NCBI GenBank assembly: GCA_018881555.1
Contig: JACAXG010000068.1
Span: 3,759,478 to 3,823,477, forward strand
Direction: 5' to 3'
DNA: 64,000 nucleotides
Source: Amblyornis subalaris
Lineage: Eukaryota; Chordata; Aves; Passeriformes; Ptilonorhynchidae
The position numbers and the translations under genes are program-made. Below, piece by piece: positions 34,690 to 46,800 of this stretch; the stretch's first letter is position 1, and every line of letters starts with the position of its first letter. The notes below the pieces were generated by a model. That model had not been told where the DNA came from. It made no database searches and saw nothing but the letters and a program-made list of their open reading frames with translations.

Positions 34690-37393
34690 ACCCGGGGCTC
34701 CTCCTGGCACCAGGGACACTGCTGTCCTCGCCGCGGGGCACCGAGGGCTGGCCTCCCCACCGAGGGGCTGTGTTTGTGGAGCAGCCCTGGAGCAGGACGG
34801 GGCATTACCTCCAGATGCAGCCAGGGGAGGTGCTGCGTTCCTTCACCGCTCATTAAGACTTCCGGCCCGTGTTTAACGGAGCGGCGCCATCCCGCTGGCC
34901 AGAGGAGCCTGTGGGCACCAACGGAGCCAGCTCAGGAGGGCAAGCAGAGCATCTCCTGCCAAGAGACTTGGGTTTTGGGAGACTTTTCCCCCCCACAGCT
35001 CTGGGGTGAGCCGGGAGGAACTGGGGGACAGCATCATCCCACGTCAGACACACGGTCCCTGTCTCCTGCACCCCCTTTCTAAATCAGCACAAATTTCCCT
35101 GCCCCTTCACCCTCCCCACCATTTCCCCCTGGGCTCCGGTTCTCTCAAGGATGCTGGCAGAGACGTTTCACCACAGGGATGGCACAATCCCTGGCTGGTT
35201 TGAATGGGGTGATGCACCGGGGTGGTGGTGCTGGTGTGGGATGACAGCAGAACTCCGGTGGTCCCTGTGGCCTCACCATGACCTTCATGGCTGGTGGGTT
35301 CTGGGACCATGAAATGTGACTGCTCCTGGCTCTGGTGACCAACACTGTGCATTAGGAGCACCCAGGCATACAGTCAAATCTTCCAGTTGTGTCTGTTCCC
35401 CCAGGGGACACGTCTCACCTCTCCCAGGAGCAGGACTGGGGATGCCAGCAGAGCCCTCACCCTGCTGTGCTTTCTCCCACCCTGTGCTCCAGGTCTTCCA
35501 GCCAGCCCCTTGAGAAGTGCTCCCCAGCCAACCCCCCAGCTCTGCCACCAGCTCTCCCACCGGCAGCGTCCCCTGGGCCGGCTCTGCCACCAAATCCAGT
35601 GCCACCACAGGGCTTGGGCGCATGGCCACTGTAGCTGTTGAGGGTGTGGGAATGTTTTCAAAGAAGTACTCGTCTTTCACAGATGGTTTTGTCCACCTGG
35701 TATGTTTTTAGCTGCCTTTCCTCTACCCCTTGTGTCTCAGCTTCCAGGCTGCAGCCCCCATGCAGCATCTCCAGACATGTGCCACCATCTGGAAGGAGTC
35801 TTGGGAAGTGCTGTGCCACATTTGCATCCTCATCTTCCCCCTGCTNGCTCCCAAAGGCCTCAGCTGTGTCTCAGCAGTGGGTGGCTATTCCTGCCCAGCT
35901 TTGTCCCACACACATCCTGTGGGGCTGATCCCTGGCATCGGCAAGGCAACACCCATTCCCTGCCTTCTCCCACCCAGCACCTGCTTGTACATAACCCTGG
36001 AGTGGTCCCTGCACCCTCCCAGACCTTGACTTCATTGCATGTGTTGGTTTTCCCCCTCCTGTGGCTGTACCCAGCTGGAAACCCTTCACCGTGGTGGCTC
36101 ACAAAGCTTCACTCCTTCACCACCCAGGTCCCAGAGACCCTCNCTCAGAAAGACCTAGGAGGTCTTCAGATGCTTTCCTGGAGCTCGGTGGGATGGGGAC
36201 TCAGNGGGTGCTGTGGGGCAGGGGTGCTGGGGGGAAGGACCCAGAGAGAGGAGCCAGTAGCTTCACCCTCTTGGTCCTCAGGCAGTGGGCTTTCTGAGCC
36301 TCCCCATCGCCTTTGGGATGGTGTTTCCGTCTGACACAGCCTCCTCACAAGCAGCAGACCCAACCCACCTCTCACCAGCCCGTCATGGCGCCAGTGTCCT
36401 ACAAAAGCTGGCTGGGAGCCAAGCGTGGGCAGGGGGTAGCCAAAACCCCACCCCAGCTCTCCCCCAGAGCAGGAGCCAGGCACACCACTGCCTCCCACTC
36501 ACTCCCACAGCTCCCCCGTGTAGTGATTTGACCCGGCCACTTATTTATGAACCAAGTATGCGGTTGGTTGGTGGCTCCTTTTTTGATGAGTAAAACCTTT
36601 AAAATCAGCTTGAACAGGCTCTTCAGCTATACGGAGAGATCCTGCTGGTTTGAGGAACAGCAACTGGTTTAATGGATTTTTTTTTTAAATCGTTTTGGGA
36701 GTTGGAGCCTTTCCTCCCCTCCTCCCTTCCTAGCAGGTTTGCTGTGTTGGCATTTCTGCATTTGGGCAGGGACTCCCCAAACCTCGATGTTCTGGGTCTT
36801 CCCATGTTTGCAGCCTTTTGGGATGGGCAGACACCCTGTCCCTTGGCAGTTGTTCCGAGGGGTGGCTTGTGCCATCGCTCTTCCTAAATTACACAAAATC
36901 CCTACGCCTGGGAGAAACCTTTTACAACTGTANCACGCGGAAGCCAGATTTGGTCTGGAAGCTGGGGAGAGAGAAGGCAAGCACACGTGTTAGGGTTTGG
37001 CCTTTGGTTGTCTGTGGCACGTGGAGGGTCTTGGGTGCAGCAGGACAGGAAGGGGCTTCACCCGGTGGGTGCAGCCTCTGGCTCTTTCTGGAAGGCGGCA
37101 GGTGCAGGGAGCACCCTGGGATGGCTTAATTCCCTGTGGATTTCCTCAAGATCTGACAAAGGAGATGTGCTGGGGACATTTCAGGGCAGAAGGCAGTAAG
37201 GCAATCTCAGAGGAGTCCTCCTGCACGGGGCTGTGCACCCACATGTCTGTGTGTCCATCCGTGTTTCTGTGCAGCGGCTTTGGTGGGACCCAGCGTCGCC
37301 GGACTCGCCACTGCAGCCAGCATGACCTGGAGGCCCTGGGAATTCACGGCCTCCCTCCATCATCATTCTGTCTGCCAATTTACTTTTTGAGCC

Positions 37394-37399
37394 AATAAA
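37394..37399 (+). terminator. SRC: SRC poly(A) signal, proximal candidate
   Basis: Canonical AATAAA in gagccaataaactccag, the first in the sense strand after the SRC stop codon. Confidence 0.55.
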
Positions 37400-37627
37400 C
37401 TCCAGAGGGGAGCCCCCGCCTAAGGATGCTCTTTGGCTTCCTGGGGTCCATAAAACCCTACAAATCATTCTCCTCTGCTGTTATAATTTTTTTACACAGT
37501 CTTTTGTAAGATCTCCAACTGACTATGCAGAGAACGNGTGGATCTGTGTCTCTCTCTACCCAGCTCCCCTCACCTGCCTTTTTCGGTGTCTAAGTAAAAT
37601 ATTTAGCGCTTTTTTTTTTTGGATAAC

Positions 37628-37633
37628 AATAAA
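37628..37633 (+). terminator. SRC: SRC poly(A) signal, distal candidate
   Basis: AATAAA in ataacaataaaattttgg, followed 30-50 bases later by GT-rich sequence typical of a CstF-binding element. Confidence 0.65.
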
Positions 37634-37759
37634 ATTTTGGAAAAAAACCTGAAAAGGTCCAGCTTTGTGGGTGGTGGGGGGGTAGGAGATGCTTTGAAAC
37701 TCTAACGTTGATGTAAATACTTTGCTATTTGATAATTAAATACAAACAGACCTCACAAA

Positions 37760-40700
37760 ACAAAAGTGTAGCTTGTGTATAAGATGACTTGTTAGCTCCT
37801 TAGCATCCCTGTTAGAGGAGCTGGTGGTACTTGGAGCATGTGCAATACCCATGTGAAACTCCTGGTGCTTCAGACACTTTTTCTGGACGATTCTTCTGGG
37901 GTCTGGTGCCGCTTCTGTGCTGCTGGAGCCATTCCAGTGTCCCCACATAGGCTTGTGGTTCAGCACAGGATCAGGACCATGTCCGGCATCTCCGTCAGTG
38001 CTGGAAGAAAAGCAAGTGACACGGTCACTCCAGTCAGTCCCCNAGGGCTGTTCCCTGTGCCCCCGGGCTGGGACACGCTGGCAGAGCGGGACTCTGCCGC
38101 CAGCACTGAGCCAGCTGGGGCTGGGAGCCGGGCCCCAGGCGCTGGGACGGGGCTGGCGTGGCCCAAAGCAAGCGCAGGGCAGGGCGNGGCGGGGGTCGTG
38201 GCTGTGCTGCCAGAATCCAGATCACAGGCCCTGTGTGCCTCAGCAGAGCCACCCAGGTGGGGCTGGGGGGGACAGGACAGACAGCCCCCCCTTGAGCAGA
38301 ATCTGCTTCATCAGCAACTCCAAGAAGCAGGCCTGCTCTGTTAAGTAATTACTGTTTGCTGATTGGGGTCCCTCACTGGGTGATTAAGTCATTGATACAT
38401 AGCACAACACAGAGGGTAGGAGGCTTTTAAATACAAGATAACTGCTTCTANTGCTCCTTCACTATTACCATTGTCTGAGGAGGCTTTAGTGCCCCCAGCC
38501 CGGCTACTCCGTCCTCCTCAGACTGGTAAGTGACTCAGTCTTATCACCTTAAATGTTTAATGCTTTATGTTTTATTTGTCTTTAAAACAATTAAGTGATT
38601 GAGGGATTATCTCTTGTGTGCAGGTCCCTTGGTCCACGTGCAGTGCGTGGGCTGGGGGTGGGCTGGCAAGGTCAGCCCAGGAGGGCAGCTGAGGCCGTGG
38701 CTCCTCCAGCCCTTGGATCTGCACCTTTGGCATTGCTGCTTGGGAGTGGGATGGCCATGGGGAGGGCACATGGAGGCGGAGGAGATGGGTGCTAGGGGAA
38801 GCCAGGGTGCTGCTGTCCAGCCTGAGCTCTGGGACAGCACAGGGGGAACTGAGGTGGGTTGTGTACAGGGGATGAGGGGACTGGACCCAGTGCTTCCGAG
38901 CCCTGCCTATGGCACCGTTTGCTTCCTCCTCTCTCTGTCTTGTCCTCAGCCTCAGTGGCAGCTGAGGCATCTTAAGAGGGTATTAGGGTGGGGCTGTGGC
39001 TGCCCCCACAGCAGCTCTAGTCAGGAGGCAGGGGTCCTGTGCTGGGCAATGGGTTCTAAAATAGTGAGGATGAGTTGTTGTTTGACCTGAGCATCCCCTT
39101 CACTTTCCCAAAGTTCAGTAGTAGCACTCCCCAAGAACATGGAGTCCTAGCTCCCAAAGGATAAATGCTTTTGAGTACAAGGGGGCAGCCCTGAACTGCA
39201 AATTCTGAATTGTGCTGAGGGTTTGGGGTCTCTCCCACGGCCCAAATGCAGCAAAAGGTCTCCTGGGGCAGGAGCAGGGTGGTGTTTGTTAAAGGGTTGG
39301 CTCACAGCAGGACTGTGCCCCCATGTCAGGCTCTCGGGTTTCACTGGCAGTGCCACCACAGCTCCCACAGTGCTTGCTGCTCTGTGCTCTGCTGGTAGCA
39401 AGGGGTGGACAGNAGGCTGCCAGCATGTGCTCGGAGGACACAGCCTGTTGTCACTTGGATCTCGTCCCTTCCAGCAGCAGGTCTGGGTGGCACCCAAGCC
39501 ATCTGTCCTCCCTTGCCCTGCTACCAGAGGATTTGCCTTTGCTGGAAGAGTAGCAAAACCCTCTTGCCAAGGGTTAATCTCCAGGCTCTGGAGGGGAGGG
39601 CTAAAGTCCTTACCTGACTGTAGCTTACCTCCCACGGCTGGGAAACCACCTGGTGCCACAGGAAAGCTGCAGGGCAGGGCTGTCCATGGCCCTGAGCGAT
39701 GTTTGTGGTTTCCCTGGCTTGGGGGATTTAGCTGGACCAGCCTGGGTGACAGAATGAGGGAAGGAGGCTGAAGGCCATGGGAGGCTGGTGCTACTGGAAG
39801 TGGGACTGTGCCTCTGGACTTGGCTGCCTCCCTGAGCCAGGCAGTGGGTGCTTCTAGCCCAAATGCCTCCTCCATAGGATTAACCCTTTCCTCTGGCTGG
39901 TGCTGAGTTAGTAAGGCCACGTTGTGGGCTTGTCTCAGGGTGAGCAGGGAGAGTATCCAGGCAGAAGGCACTAATTGCCCAGCAAGATCCCTGGATGAAG
40001 GGCAGATGCTGGGAGAGCAGGCTGGCTCCTACCTGCACCCCGAGCAGTGCTGGGGAGCTCAACTGCCAAATATCAGCTCCTGAGATGATGCACCATCATG
40101 GATGTCAGGCAGATCTAAGGTTCAAAAAGCCATACCACGGCAAGCCTTGTGCTATCCTAGCTGCTCATCCTGGGGATGCTCCCTCTCCCCGAGAAGTGTT
40201 GAGGAGGAGAATAAGAAGCCCCTGGGACCTGAGGCTGCACTGAGGAGTCCAAGTACTGCCTGAGCCAAGCTGCATCTTTGTTTCCAAGTATCAGAGCCTG
40301 GGCTGGGTTTTGTTTTGTTGTTTTTTCCTTTATTGACCCTGCTGTGTCACTGATCTGTTANGTGACCTAGAAAAGAAAATGATCTCTCCTTCGTATGGAA
40401 AGACAAAGGAACAGCTTAAGGCTCCTGCTCCCTGTATCTAGGGAGCATCAGGCAGATGGACACTCTGTAATTCAGCAAGGTGATGAGACTCAGTCTGTGC
40501 CAAAGTGTCAAGTGACACTTGTGGGCAGTGTCCAGGCTTAGTGGGGCTGGCACAACACAGTGGTTGTGTTCTAAATCCCACCGTTTGAGGCACTAGTGCA
40601 GCTGCTCACTGGTGCAGTCCCCACACAGAGACCCCTTGGTGCCCCGGGGTACCCGGGGACAGAGCCACCCCACTGTTCTTCTGGCAGAGAAGGGCAAAAC

Positions 40701-42200
40701 ATCTCGTGTGAGCACTTTTCTGTGTGGCCAACAAATGCCTGGCTGAGGCACCAGCGCTGTGTCTGTCTAGGATCAGCCCCATCTGNGGTGTATAGGCAGG
40801 GAAGCTGTGATGCTGCTTTTCACAAGCCATCGAGTTCGACCTGTTCTGCAGTCACAGGCTGGTTTTTCAGTCTCTTTATAGAGAAGGACAAGCCAGGCAT
40901 TAGCATGGGATGTGAGACTTGGTTGGGTTCCTCATTCTGCCTGAGGCTTTCTGTCTGACCATGACAAAGTTGCTTTAATTTTCTATCTTTAAAATGAAGA
41001 TGGTATCTCAGGGCCCTAAAGAGAGTAAGAGCATGCTGGGGAGAGCTGTGTGCATATCAAAGAGTGTTCCTTCTCTGCATTAGGGGTGGGAGGTTTCTTA
41101 CCCCATTGAGAGCTCTCCTGCAGCCTCCCTCTTTTGAAGTGCTTTTTACTCCGAGCTGGGTCTCACAGAAGGGAAAGGCCCACAGCTGTGCCTTGCCTTG
41201 CCCACGTACAAAGTCAGGGCTTGCTCTCATCCAAAAGGTTGTCTGGCTTCGTGGCTACGAGTTATTTAAATTGCTGTAAAGTGCAACTTAGCTACTGAGC
41301 AACAAAACTGTACTCTTGACAGAACTGAGTGCATTAGCTTAAATACACTGAAACCTAAAAGTTGCTCCAAGTGCAGAATTGTGCCATGGCTTGCAATGAG
41401 TGTCCTCCCTTCTCCTTTCCATTTGTTATTTATGCTGGAGCTGATGTGACAGCTACTGGGATTTCCCTCGGCCTGACAGGTGACAGAGCTGTCACATCTA
41501 TTTTTGATGTGGCACATGCTTTTTTTTTTCCCCAATCATGTAAACACTAATAATGCCCTGAACTCTTTCCAACTTGGACCTGGTCTTCAGGGCTCCAGAG
41601 CAAGCCTGTTTCAGCTCCAGCAGCACAGCTCCAACACCTTCAACACCCTCAGGCGCTCCTGGGTGCTGTCGGATCTGACAGCCCATCTCCCCCTGCTCCA
41701 AATAGGGTCGTGGCCAAGGATGAGGAAGGGCTCACACCACCCCGTGTCCCCTGGATGGCTTGTGGCAGCTGGGCTGCCCTGAGCAGAGGGACAGGTTGGG
41801 CTGACGTGGTGTCATGGGATGGGCTTACACAGCGTGGGTGCCCAGCAGACACTTAGGGTCAGCGCTGGGGATTAGCGGCTTCCAGGACACAGCTNGGGGC
41901 TTTCATTTCGTAAGCAGCAAGAAAAGGGGGAATCTGTCATATAAATGCAGAGCTACACACGACACGGGAGGTGTTTCTGGTGCTGAGATGAGCCTGTTTA
42001 GGGATTGCCAGTCTGGTTCCCAGTCTGCCACGGTCAGGTTAAACAGTCANGAGTCAGTACTGGGAGCTACAGACAAACAGGCTCTGCCTCTTGCTGGAGA
42101 CTGTTCTGGGGTTGCTGTGCTGGGAACAGAACAATGCAGAGACACGTGATTGCTGGGCTAAGGCATCCACAATGAGCAGCCAATGCATCATGCTGGGCAG
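37760..42200. other. Intergenic region between SRC and BLCAP 3' ends
   Basis: The two genes converge here. I see no conserved protein frame. A good isolated donor (ctcagactg|gtaagtgact) at about 38526 overlaps an AP-1-type TGACTCA. It could belong to an unannotated non-coding transcript, but no partner acceptor is convincing. Confidence 0.5.
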
Positions 42201-42227
42201 GAGGCCATAGACCAAAGTTTATAAAGC

Positions 42228-42233
42228 TTTATT
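42228..42233 (-). terminator. BLCAP: BLCAP poly(A) signal
   Basis: AATAAA on the minus strand, in gtttaataaagctttataa, about 1.25 kb after the BLCAP stop codon. It is the first canonical signal downstream of that stop that I could find. Confidence 0.7.
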
Positions 42234-43476
42234 AAACATTTTGAACAGCTGTGCAATGAACAAACAATACTCTGGAAGTTTCACAACCTCATAGCTTGAA
42301 CTGCCTCAGGACAGCAACAGCCACTTCTGCTGCTCTCCACCAGAAGACTGAAGGAAAGACAGATGGCAAAGGGGAAGGAAACCTTCCAAATTCAGAGACA
42401 AGTGTTTTGTGTCAACTTCTAAGGCTTCTCACAAACCAACCTCTGCCCCAGGCTGTAGGCCTGACCCACCACCACCTTGGCTTCTTGACATCCTTCTGCC
42501 AGGGAAGCAGGAGACACCAGGCATTTTTCCAATCTCTGCCCTTCTCTAGTCAGTAGCACCAGCACCTTCTATCACCTCTGGCCCAAAACTACTATCTCTG
42601 AAAATGGCTGAAGCATTTACTGCTTCAAGCCATGCCTCCACCTCAGGATTCCCTCCTGCCCTGCCCCCACCCAGCCTTTCAGGCTAGCACGAGTGTTGTA
42701 GGATGAAGTTCACAGTGGCTTCCAAAACCCTGTGTCTTGCGGCATGCCAGTTCTTTATCCCAACAGTCAATACCTTGGTAAACCCTGGACACGGAGGAGG
42801 AAGGGAAGAGAGACAGTCTCTACTGCCTGTGAGGCTTTATAAAAGCAGCAGCATAACTGAGGCTTTCAGGCTGGGATCTNGGAGCATACGGAGTTCAGAA
42901 AGCACTTCGGCAGCGCTCGCATCTCTTTGGCAGGCTGAGCAGGAGGAGATGACTCAACTGCCTCTGGCTCCAGCAGCTTTTGGCCAAGTCCATTTGTGAG
43001 CTGTTGCACTTGCCCTTGATCAGCAAGGTGGGAAGGCTGGCTCCCCACAAAGAGAGACTGAGAGAATCTTGTAGCTACGTGAGCAGGATCAGTGGGCTGA
43101 GAGCCCTGAGTTAGACCATCGTGGCCTAATGCAGAGCAGTGACACACAACTCCACCAATCCCAGCTGGGCAGGGGCCAGCGGCTCAGGCTTCCAGCAGTT
43201 CTCAGTTGAGAGGGCTGGTGNCTGTTCCCGGTGATACGGGAAAGGAAAAAAAAAAAAGACTTCTGCTTCTGAAAAAGCAGGTGGTGCTGCCAGAGTTCAC
43301 ACAGTAAACGAGTCGAATTTCACAGGCAGAGTGGGAAGAATTTGCCACTCTAGTCCACGCACAGTTACAGGCTGTCCTTACTCCAGTCCCATACCTAACA
43401 CCCCCCTCCTCCCCAGCCCCACCCCCTTTTTACAAGCAAAACAAGAGCCCTCAGCAGACTGGAAGATTATTATTTT

Positions 43477-43740
43477 CTAGGTGCCCACTATGCTGGGATC
43501 GTGAGCTGATTCCGGCAACTGGGATCCTGTGCAGTGATACAAGAAGCAGTTACCCCAGCAGCTGTAGCAGATGAGGAACAGAGCTGCCAGGAAGACCAAG
43601 GCACAAATCGTGCAAGGTTTCCGTTCCAGGAGAAAACTGAGCAGGTAGAATCCCATGAACATTGAGTGACTGAACCACAACGCTGGATTGAGGGGCTTGG
43701 GTATGAGCAGGACAGGTAGCAACCACTGAAGGCAATACAT
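43477..43740 (-). CDS. BLCAP: Bladder cancer-associated protein homologue (BLCAP, 87 aa)
   Basis: A small, extremely conserved membrane protein, reported as growth-inhibiting and reduced in some bladder tumours; its biochemical role is not settled. The frame starts [10 protein letters not shown] and ends DPSIVGT, with 87 codons, the usual length. Two hydrophobic segments, at about residues 19-39 and 43-63, flank a short loop with RKPCTIC, and several cysteines follow. In mammals three codons near the start (Tyr2, Gln5, Lys15) are recoded by ADAR A-to-I RNA editing. All three edited residues are encoded here unedited: TAT, CAG and AAG. The frame is intact and intronless. It is transcribed towards SRC. 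Confidence 0.97.
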   Translation of the reverse strand: MYCLQWLLPVLLIPKPLNPALWFSHSMFMGFYLLSFLLERKPCTICALVFLAALFLICYSCWGNCFLYHCTGSQLPESAHDPSIVGT

Positions 43741-43826
43741 CGTGGCTGGCTGGCTGGGGCCTCGTGGCAGTAGCAGTCAGATGTGTCTGAACAGTCTCCA
43801 GCAACTCCTCCGGCAGGCAGGCTGCN

Positions 43827-46800
43827 CTGTAGGGAGGGGAAAATGTCAGANTGTCAGAGAAATACAGTGAAAAAATCAACTGACATTCTTCTAAAGCATC
43901 ATTTGCTGATGGTTGAACTCCCAGTACTAAATTCTGGTGTGTCTTGGAGCTGGGGGAAAGTTTCCTTCTTTCTGAACCACTCAGCTGGTGTAGAAGCATA
44001 TCCCATGCGCTCTGTTCCTCAGGCTTTTATCTAGGCTAACAATTGAGACCCTTTTAGCATGCTGCAGGAACAGAAAGGCAGAAGGGGAAATGGAAAACAA
44101 GCAACCACAGCCTTCCTTACACATGTTTATCCAAGGCAGTCCAAAGACCTGAGCAACGGTATAAAGACATGAAATTGAAGGGTAAACTACTTGATGCTAC
44201 AAAGAAGTGTTAACGAAGCGTTAGCATAAGGAATTGTTCTGCACACAAACAATAAGATCTTCCAGCANGATAGCACAATAGTCCAGCTACACGTGTAGCT
44301 GCCCAGGAAAGCCCTGGCAGTGTCCAGGCAGCAAAACAAAGGGGAGGAGAGTCCCTGCTTAAAGATTTATAATCCTTGCCAAACAGCTAAAGTCAGAGAA
44401 GACAAAGTGTGGGAATAGATCAAAGGGGGGGACAGGCTCAAAATGGCAATTTCCATAAGTGCTGTAAACACAGATTTCCTCACTTGGATTATTAACAAAA
44501 CTGAGCTTTAAGGGCTTTCCTAAGGAGAGATGGCAGCACAGTCTAAGTCCAGAAAACCTGCTTCTACCTTTAGCAACCACCTCAACAACACTGTGTGTTT
44601 TTGTTTTATCTTTTGAAGCAGTGCAAACACCTTCAAGAATTTCAAATGGCTTTAAATATGCCCACTAAGTAGAGTCTGGTCAGGACAGCTCCTTGCAGCA
44701 ATCCTTGTATCTGCAATTACTCATGGAGCAGTGCTCCCTCGGAAGGATGAAAGGGTGAGCTGAGCCTGTTAGGATTACAGCTGGGGGGTGGGAAGGTTAG
44801 TAGGATGAAGGAGTGAGAATGTAAACAAACAGCACATTCCACTGGCTCCTGTTGGCAGGAGAAGGGATTTCCTGGCAAAGGGAGGGAGAATGAGGGATTG
44901 CACAGAAAAGCCAAGAGAAAACCACACATGGTTCTCTTCCAAAAGAACACTGAGGTCACGCTTGTCTCAGGTACCAACGGGCTCTGCTGTCAGCACCAGG
45001 AACCATGCTGCCATCCTGAGCAGCAGGATCTATTTTACTTTAATGTTAGTAAGAAAATGCAGGCCAACATCTCCACCAGCACAAACAGATTATTTGGGGA
45101 AAGTACATTGTGAAAGAGTGTTCTCTAGCAGAGCGAGGGCAGCTGGAATTCAGTTAGTAAAACTAAGCTGCAGCTCGGCAGCAAAAGAGTAAGGAAAAAG
45201 TTATTTTACACTGCAGTATGGATACAGCCAAGTCACAGGAATAAAGCTCCCAATGTTAGTCCTGTTTTAGGCAGGTCACTTACTTGCATCTTTAAGGGCA
45301 AGTCTAATCCCAAGCATTTTTCCCCGTCTATAAACTGGAATTAGCTATTACTCATTTCATAACAAAACATGCTGTCTGCTGCCTTTGTGAATTGCTCAGA
45401 CGTTTCTGGAGTAAACAGTACCACAGAAGTACTGGAGAACTTTTTTCCAAGGGGAAGAACGGAGAGAAAAGATTTAACACGAAATATTTGAACAGGAAGG
45501 TAATTAAACCCCATCACCCAACTTCTTAGTTCAGATTCCACTGAATGCAATGCTCCTTTCTTGAAGTTTCCTGCCATTTTTTTCTCACAAGTGCTCCCAA
45601 ACATTGAGCATTAAAAATCACTGCATAAACAGCATGTTTTTGCTAGATCCAGCCCTAAGTTGCATCAGCTTGACCTCTGTGGCAGTCTGTGTCACCTCTT
45701 CTTGAAACTTAAGTGCCTACTTTGCTTTAGGCTTTCTGTCTCTAGAGCAAAGAAATGGGTAAAAAAATGTCTGTTAAGTAGCACAAGGCTGAAAAAAAGC
45801 TCTAGAATCTTTCAGAACTAATGTCAAGTCTCTCCGCTTTAATATGATCATGTGTCACTACTGAGCCTTGAGCCCTCAAACTTTACAATTGTCTACAGTT
45901 TGAAAATAATTATAATTTGTGATGTAGCTACACTTCGTAATTCATGGTCTGGCCTCCTCACTTCTACAATAACTCCTCCTCACTCTTAACAATAACACTC
46001 TAAACACTGAGTTCATTTGAAACATCCAAGCTTTACCTAAGCACTTCCTACAAACACAAAGCCACCTCAGAACAAGTTATTAATTTTTAAATATTAGTAT
46101 TTTCTGCAAGAGCCAGTTGCTTGTAGCAATCAATGAAACCACTCTAGAGAATAAAGAACCCTTTAATAGTAGTTAATTTTACTATGAAGTTTCAATGCCA
46201 ATGCCCTTCAACCTGCAAACCTCTTGGATTTCTGACAAATGCTGACATTCAAACAGTCGCTCTTTGTATCTGTAGTCAGTTTGCTTGTATTTTCACAGGC
46301 CCCTTCACTATCCACCAGTTAAAGGTTGAGGACCTTTTTCTGTATCCCACAGCTGATCCTAGATAAAGTACCTACTACTGGAGACTTCTACAGCTCTATC
46401 TTCCTCAAGGGACTTTCCACTAGTAAGATATGTGCTCTTCACTAGAGATTCCTTTGTACAGCTGGCAATGAGACTGAGTTCTCTTTCCACTCTATTGATC
46501 AAAGAGAAACAGCACCTCCTGCTATCAGCTCTTTACTGAGCAGGGAACACTCTCCTTCGTGCCCAGGACGGGCAGATCCTTCTGNAACCCACAACAACAT
46601 TCAGTTTTGCCTGGATTCTCGAGCAAGGTGAAACTCGCAAATTAAAGATTCCTACCTTGTTGTCTTTGTCCCCTCATGATCCAAGCCAAAGATTACCATG
46701 TTCCAGAGCAAATAATAACCTGTCACCCAACAGGACTGGTTTCACAACCACATCCTGCTTTCCCTCAACCAGTTGCTCTTGTTCTCCCCCGCCTGACTCA

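Larger units (their letters stand above)
34690..37660 (+). other. SRC: SRC 3' untranslated region
   Basis: The region follows TAG at 34687-34689. No open frame of interest is present and no splice signals are compelling. The first canonical AATAAA is at 37394-37399 and a second at 37628-37633. The latter is followed by a GT-rich stretch (ctttgtgggtggtgggg), the expected downstream element. ATTAAA at 37735-37740 is a third, weaker option. A UTR of about 2.7-2.95 kb results. An AU-rich patch lies near 36540. Confidence 0.7.
42205..43826 (-). other. BLCAP: BLCAP terminal exon (5' UTR end, CDS, 3' UTR)
   Basis: On the minus strand the acceptor cccctccctacag (AG at 43827-43828) opens an exon that carries about 86 bases of 5' UTR, the whole 87-codon frame and a 3' UTR of about 1.27 kb. 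It ends after AATAAA (plus-strand TTTATT at 42228-42233). The layout, with the entire coding sequence in one exon, is that of BLCAP in other vertebrates. Confidence 0.8.

Noticed and set aside
34690..37660. Possibility that SRC here is a viral oncogene copy or processed pseudogene
   Set aside because: Introns are present at all expected places, the C-terminal regulatory tyrosine tail is intact, and no retroviral sequence or LTR was seen nearby.
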